From assembly GCA_033239005.1 (NCBI GenBank), contig BSQZ01000001.1:32761688-32825687 (forward strand): a stretch of DNA of 64,000 nucleotides. The letters are read 5' to 3'. This document shows positions 58,430 through 64,000 of this stretch, one piece after another. The stretch's first letter is position 1, and each line of letters opens with the position of its first letter. Position numbers and translations under genes: made by a program. The notes under the pieces are model-generated. The model was not told where the DNA came from, made no database searches, and saw only the letters and a list, made by a program, of their open reading frames with translations. The DNA is from Lamellibrachia satsuma. Taxonomy: Eukaryota; Annelida; Polychaeta; Sabellida; Siboglinidae.

Positions 58430-59225
58430 AACAACCCGTTTGTAGCCTAAACAAACTCATTAGCTTTGTACGTTGCATCGATTACATTTTGTGGACAGTT
58501 CTTCGTGACCAGTAGGGCCTACATCTTAGACCCCCTAAGGCTAAGTACTCCGTGACCATCTTATATATCATATAAGGACAATGTGACTAGTACTGCGCGA
58601 CCAGTCATCACTATGGCCGGTGGCGACGTCGACACACATCGCAACAGCTGAATGGTTCGCGTATCTAAGTCGCAGTTCACGTACTCGATACGTTTTTTTC
58701 CAGTGAATAGACTTGGCCGAGTTTTGTTCTCTTGTGTCCGTCCGCTGATCTAAGATTCATTTGCGCAGATATTGCTTCTGCGGTATCTCGGCACAACGCG
58801 TGAGGCGAACCGAACTGATTGAATAGACTCCGCTAACTGTATGACTTAGCAATGTCGTTCTACATGTATGTTGCTATCAAGCTGCGGGCGTTATTATATT
58901 AAGCGGTACATTTTAACACAATGGAAATAAGGAATACTTCCGTCCCAGTCTTGATTCTACGAAACGGCTGATTATGTCACCCGCGATTATGTAAAGCGTG
59001 TCCAGTGTATACATAGATAAGTTCAATCACGATTCACCTGCCACGAGTGTGTACTTTAGCCTGTGTACCTGTTGGACTGACAGAATGCACTTACTGGTGT
59101 TCTATTACTTGAACTACACACGACAGGTTATCGGAACTATTTGCCCAACAACCGGATAGTACAAAACGATACAACCGCCGAAAAATGTCAGTAACGCGTG
59201 TGATGTCCAGGAACAACGGCGAGTT
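58430..59225. other. Unassigned stretch
   Basis: No ORF or repeat with recognisable features. Confidence 0.4.
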
Positions 59226-59229
59226 TGTG

Positions 59230-59330
59230 ACTGACCCGGGAGTTCGTTGAAGCAGTGCTCCTACTGACCCGGGAATTCGTTGAAGCAGTGCTCCTACTGA
59301 CCCAGGAGTTCGTTGAAGCAGTGCTCCTGT
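59230..59330. repeat. 33-bp tandem repeat, 3 copies
   Basis: The unit is ACTGACCCGGGAGTTCGTTG plus AAGCAGTGCTCCT. Confidence 0.92.
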
Positions 59331-59549
59331 ATTCTTATCACATCAAGTGTATGGCAACATTCTGTTTAAAACACAAAACATGTCGTGTCCCTTCAACGAT
59401 CGACGTCGATGACATATACATAACCTCGTTATAGTGTAATTAACTGCTGAAGTCAACACTTGTTTGGACAGATTCCGGGTAGATTGCTAAACTCAAACTA
59501 CCTGTGTTTGAATCATACAATGGTCGACTGGCTTATCGGTCTTACAGTT

Positions 59550-59554
59550 TCTTG

Positions 59555-59621
<67 letters not shown>

Positions 59622-59625
59622 TCGA
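59550..59625. repeat. (TGCG)n microsatellite
   Basis: About 17 units of GTGC/TGCG run directly into a SINE body. Confidence 0.95.
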
Positions 59626-59634
59626 ATAATATTG

Positions 59635-59850
59635 CAGCCGTTTCGAAGCTTGGGCAATTTCGTTCACCCCACGTTGTAACAGTTCACTCAGCTGTATAAA
59701 TGAGTACATGGCTGTAGACAGTGGTGGTAATAAATAAAAGAGTAGTCTTCGTGCAGAAGTCGAGTTGGTATTGTAATGAACGGTCTGCCATGGGGTGTCG
59801 TGTAAAACGCTTTGAGCGGTCCCAAACACTGGAGTCAACGCTACATAATA
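59635..59850 (+). mobile_element. SINE fragment joined to (TGCG)n
   Basis: The segment TTTCGAAGCTTGGGCAATTT, then CACCCCACGTTG, then the tail CGCTTTGAGCGGTCC match the SINE family. The promoter half is replaced by a (TGCG)n microsatellite. Confidence 0.6.
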
Positions 59851-61459
59851 ACTTAACTACCTTTTTTATCCTTAACCCGTCTACACGTAGGCCTATGCGG
59901 TGCAGCATCAGTGATTCTTCAAATATGTATATTAGTTAATCTAACCATGTAGTGTGTAAAGTGAATATTACATAAAAGTAATTAACGTTATTAATGTTGC
60001 TAGACAATTAAAAGTGTGTATACTAACTAGTATGTGAAACCTATCTGTTGACACCGTTGTTGTGGTTACGGGTGAACGGAGTCAAGCTGGTCCTCGCGGC
60101 TTTCGCCAGGATCAAATGAAGGATATCGTGGCCGCTAGGCGGCGCTGCACTAGATCTTGATACGGAATGTAATCGTTTTATAATGAGGCTAATTCCAGCA
60201 GTGCTCATCCCAACGATCGACTAACAAGTGAATTATTAATGGCGCGGTGCGCGGTGTCACACCAGGGGGTCACGGGTGAACATAGTTTGACATATAATTG
60301 TTTGATATTATATATAGCGGAGATGGAGATGGCTTCGGCACGTGTGCCAAACGAGCCCTGGCGTACTGTCCGAGACAGACGGCGGAACGAGACGGGGTCG
60401 CCCTAAAGAAATGTGGCGAAGGGCCGTGGAAAAAGAGACCAAATCATGCGCCCAGACGTGGGATTCCATCACCAAGTAGGCTGCAGACCGACAGCAGTGG
60501 CATTCTCTCGTGCCTTAAACGAGAGGACTGATTCGACCCGGTACATAAACCATACGGCAGAGTCTTCGTCTTCTTCTTGTGTAACTTCAAATCGAGAATA
60601 TTCCACAATGTGTTTTACACGTCTTTTGAGGATGTACACCATGTACACCATACATAAAAAACAATACTGAATATAATAATCTACATAATCTGTAACATTA
60701 CTGAAATTAAAAGAATTTTGGATTGTTGACTGAATCCACTTTGTCCAGACGTATATTGTGACGGCGGCCAACTATAGACCACCCAAGCTTGGCTCTGGTT
60801 CCGAGACACCATAGTCTTCACGGTCGATATCATGCATTATTTAACCGCAGGTGCAACGGGTCCATCTACACTACTCGCGAGATTCAGTAATCCGGTTTTC
60901 TCTACTACATCAGCTCTACGGTTTTCTCTACTACATCAGCTCTGGCTCAGAGCGTGGGTCACCTTCTATAGTTTAGAGCTGACGACATGTGCTGCTTGGG
61001 GTCCTCTCGCTACTGTCAAAGCTGCTCAACGCAACGCTCCTTTGACGTGGTGTAATTATCGCCGGCCGATGTTGGCGTGTTCACACATTAGGCCCAAATC
61101 CTTTGTTTCCGCTGTCCCGGGCAGAGGTCGCGACTCGCCAGCTCATTTCTTGTTGTTACGACGTGAATGGAGTCTTCGCTTCCAACTGCGCTAAACGACC
61201 AGCTTTCACATAAAGGGTAGCGTTCACAATACGGGTGCTAGTTTTAATAACGTGGATGATGGCTGAATCGTTGAGCGCTGCAAGAAAACTCAGTCTAACA
61301 TACAAAGGTGATTTGATCCGCTGTTCAGTGGACACAAAGGTTGACATAACGGGACCTCAGTGCGCGATGTCCAGAAACCTCAGAGCGTGGGTCGCCTGCA
61401 CAGGCAGAGCTAAGGGGACAGGCCAACTATAAAGGTGCACAATCTACTCGATTTTATCG
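59851..61459. other. Unassigned stretch
   Basis: Small ORFs only. A 26-bp direct repeat CGGTTTTCTCTACTACATCA plus GCTCT is duplicated at about 60892-60942. Confidence 0.4.
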
Positions 61460-61515
61460 TAAAATCAAGTTATATAGTCTATATGGTACAGAAACAAAGC
61501 CAGAGCGGGGGTCTA
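61460..61515. repeat. Single unit of the 62-bp minisatellite
   Basis: The text ACAGAAACAAAGCCAGAGCG with flanking TCTATATGG matches the array at 62330-62650. It is cut by the GC-edged element at about 61515. Confidence 0.75.
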
Positions 61516-62312
61516 TATCTGTGAATGAATCAGTACTGGGGAAATGGTAGACACTAAACAGTAGTCACTAGTTAATACAATTGAAAAATACCAACTGGGG
61601 TGGGCAGTGGGCACTGGGCAGTGGGCAGTTACCAGTGGTTAGGTCATTCAGGCAGGCAAGATTTGGAGGGAACACAATAGAATGTCCACTGGTAGGGTCA
61701 AAGGGTGATACATTGATGTTTAATCATGGCTTGATTGCCTCTGCAAATATGTCTAAAGTAAACATTTGGGGCTGGCTACTTCCAGCCAAGTGAACTTACG
61801 GGGCCATTAGATCTATGCAAAAGGCTACATTCATGCAAAAAATATGTATCTGTAACATCTCTATTCTGTATGTACTATGTAGTAGTAATATGTACTGTGT
61901 AATGTGTGTATTGTGTATTTATATGAAATGTCTCTATTAAAAGAATGCACATTATTAAAAGTATACCACTGGAAGTCCCACTGTAGAAAAGAGGTTAAAC
62001 TACATTCCAATATATAAAGCACTGGTGTCATTCATAATTCCATACAAGGTCTTAATTTTCAACCATGTAATACTAAAGAAATAATGTTAAACATTCATTA
62101 ACCGGAAATAAAATTTATAATAAGTTTTTATTAATATTAAAATAAAAAATCTGGGTTTTGTATTAATATTTTTATTAATTCCAGGCCCGGCCCGCTCACA
62201 CTAGGCCCAGGCCCGGCTCAAGCCCGACGTTTTTAATATTTTTAGGCCCAGGCCCGGCCCGCAAAATTTTGTAGAGGCCCAAAGCTTGGACCCAAAGCCC
62301 TATGCACTAGTA
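61515..62312. mobile_element. Truncated copy of the GC-edged hAT-like element
   Basis: The interior from TGAATGAATCAGTACTGGGG onward closely matches 40855-41560 of the 1463-bp element, including the GGTGGGCAGTGGGCA stretch and the ATTTGGGGCTGGCT block. The right end has only a few GGCCCGG units and a decayed terminus near AGCCCTATGCACTAG. The left GC-rich end is missing. It sits inside a 62-bp minisatellite. Confidence 0.75.
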
Positions 62313-62317
62313 CAGAA

Positions 62318-62665
62318 ACAGGGTCTATGTATATTCTATACAAGCAATATAGTCTCTATATAGAATAGAAACAAAGCCAGAGCGGGGTCTATATCTATTC
62401 TATGCAAGTTATGGAGTCTATATGGTACAGAAACAAAGCCAGAGCGGGGTCTGTATCTATTCTATGCAAGTTATAGGGTCTATATTGTACAGAAACAAAA
62501 CCAGAGCGGGGTCTGTATCTATTCTATGCAAGTTATAGAGTCTATGTACATGTAGTACAAACAAAGTCAGAGCGAGGTCTATATCTATTCTATGCGAGTT
62601 ATAGAGTCTATATTGTACAGAAACAAAGCCAGAGCAGGGTCTATATCTATTCCATACAGTCTTAT
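62318..62665. repeat. 62-bp minisatellite, about 5-6 copies
   Basis: The unit is ACAGAAACAAAGCCAGAGCG, then GGGTCTATATCTATTCTATG, then CAAGTTATAGAGTCTATATT plus GT. Confidence 0.92.
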
Positions 62666-63054
62666 ATTATACTTCGTTGAGTGCAAGCAATAACAAACCA
62701 CGACATCACCTTCCACTGGCGTCCAACACAATGACAGGTCACTGAACTTAATAAAGTTCAGTGAAATAAAACACATCTCCTTCTCAATCGTTCGGTTTAG
62801 TCGTCGAGGACAACGCAATTGTATGACGTCACATCAGGCAACGCGCGTTTTAGAGAACGTCTTTACGGCAGATGGCGTTGGTATCTAGCCCAGTCGCTAC
62901 GATGTAAAACAGCAAGCTGGTAGTCATAGCAAATATAGAGGCCAATCAAAATATTAAATAATATTTAACTTGTACCTTTAGGTATTCCAACGGCTAGAAT
63001 TATAAAACAGCTGGGCTATCCCAGCTCTGGAACTCCTCAAGGGATTCTGTGTAT

Positions 63055-63630
63055 GTACTGTGTATAGACTACCTAATGTACTGTGTGTGGACTACGTCAA
63101 GTACAGTGTGTGGACTACGTCATGTATAGTGTGTGGACTACGTCATGTACTGTGTGTGGACTACGTCATGTACCTTGTGTGGACTACGTCGTGTACTGTG
63201 TGTGGACTACATCATGTACTGTGTGTGGACTACGTCAAGTACAGTGTGTGTTGACTACGTCATGTACAGTGTGTGGACTATGTCACGTACAATATGTTGG
63301 CTACGTCGTGTACTGTGCGTGGACTACGTAATGCACAGTGTGTGGACTACGTCAAGTACAGTGTGTGGACTACGTCATGTATTGTATGTGGACTATGTCA
63401 CGTACAGTGTGTGGACTACGTCATTTACAATGTGTGGACTACGCCAAGTGCAGTGTGTGGACTACGTCATGTATTGTGTGTGGATTACGTCAAGTACAGT
63501 GTGTGGACTACATCATGTACTGTGTGTGTGGACTGCGTTATGTACTGTGTGTGGACTACGTCATGTACAATGTGTGGACTACGTCATGTACAGTGTGTGG
63601 TCTAAGTCATGTACAGTGCTTTCAGCTGCT
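63055..63630. repeat. 23-bp minisatellite, about 24 copies
   Basis: The unit is GTACAGTGTGTGGACTACGT plus CAT, with frequent YTG/CAG variants and some 24-25-bp units. Confidence 0.95.
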
Positions 63631-63634
63631 GACC

Positions 63635-64000
63635 AATCGCAAGTGATCTGACCTATAATGTTCTGGCACAATAGTGTTTCGAATCGCAAATACATAAGAT
63701 ATTTGTCGTGTAACACTAAAAGATATTTAACACTTTGATTATTAGATTGTAGTTAGTGCACTTCGGGAAATCGCAGTTTATTTGAAAGTAAATACATCGC
63801 TTCGCCCTCGCTAGAACAGGCAGTCATACAACGTATAACAGGCAAGCGATTTAAAATGCAAATATGCCTGTGGCATCCACCAGGGGCTTATGGGGCACAA
63901 ATCATCGGTAATACGAATATGTTGATTCTTTGGTTCTCTCTCAGTCAAACATAGGCTCCCTAGTGTTAATGTTGCGAATGCTATGATAACATTAAAGTTG
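63635..64000. other. Unassigned end of window
   Basis: No gene or repeat is recognised. Confidence 0.4.

Noticed and set aside
57786..58478. 230-aa glycine-rich - strand frame
   Set aside because: CCA/CCT triplet array; the composition is entirely repeat-driven.
63060..63651. Frames repeating VDYVMYSVWTTS
   Set aside because: 23-bp minisatellite; frames change with every unit.

Overview
This is eukaryotic nuclear DNA from an animal, most likely a marine invertebrate. The evidence is two conserved animal genes with GT-AG introns, several non-LTR retrotransposon families, tRNA-derived SINEs, short DNA transposons with terminal inverted repeats, and abundant micro- and minisatellites. The mix of CR1-like LINEs, SINEs with a shared central block and an invertebrate-type KRGRPKG/PHD repeat gene would fit a lophotrochozoan such as an annelid or mollusc. 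The species cannot be fixed from the sequence alone. There are no bacterial operons, CRISPR arrays or intact tRNA/rRNA genes.

Two host genes are supported exon by exon, and they converge on each other. A DCN1-like (DCUN1D4/5-type) cullin neddylation factor lies on the + strand: eight coding exons, 16644-22645, about 243 aa, ending in a full C-terminal potentiating-neddylation domain. FRG1 lies on the - strand: seven connected coding exons from 32106 down to 25963, plus a probable first exon at 33029-33064. About 3.3 kb separates their stop codons.

The rest is mostly repeats. From 1 to 9.8 kb there are a 75-bp minisatellite, (ACGC)n, a 24-bp minisatellite, a long (TA)n, a perfect 27-bp hairpin, a decayed CR1-like LINE disrupted by a SINE, and a decayed L2-like LINE on the - strand. 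From 10.5 to 15.7 kb there is a broken - strand gene of the KRGRPKG/PHD-finger repeat family, a BED-type zinc-finger exon, an 800-bp hAT-like MITE with a perfect 8-bp target duplication, and a 35-bp minisatellite. The DCUN1D introns hold a 33-bp minisatellite, a pogo-like MITE, another 8-bp-TSD MITE and a SINE. The FRG1 introns hold a second copy of the hAT-like MITE, a CR1 3' fragment and an RTE-type LINE fragment. From 34.8 to 39.1 kb lies a nearly intact CR1-like LINE. Its ORF1 has an SGNH-esterase domain and its ORF2 has endonuclease and reverse transcriptase; one frameshift and one stop codon break it. A 1463-bp GC-edged DNA transposon (40307-41769) and a truncated relative at 61.5-62.3 kb follow.

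The most unusual locus is at 49.1-50.5 kb on the - strand. It is a broken open reading frame that starts with a chromodomain-like segment and continues into a conserved uncharacterised region carrying CGDGT and GGDYKF motifs. It may be a degenerate transposase or a selfish-gene relic. The last 11 kb is dominated by tandem repeats: 36-bp, 90-bp, 28-bp, triplet CCA/CCT, 33-bp, 62-bp and 23-bp arrays.
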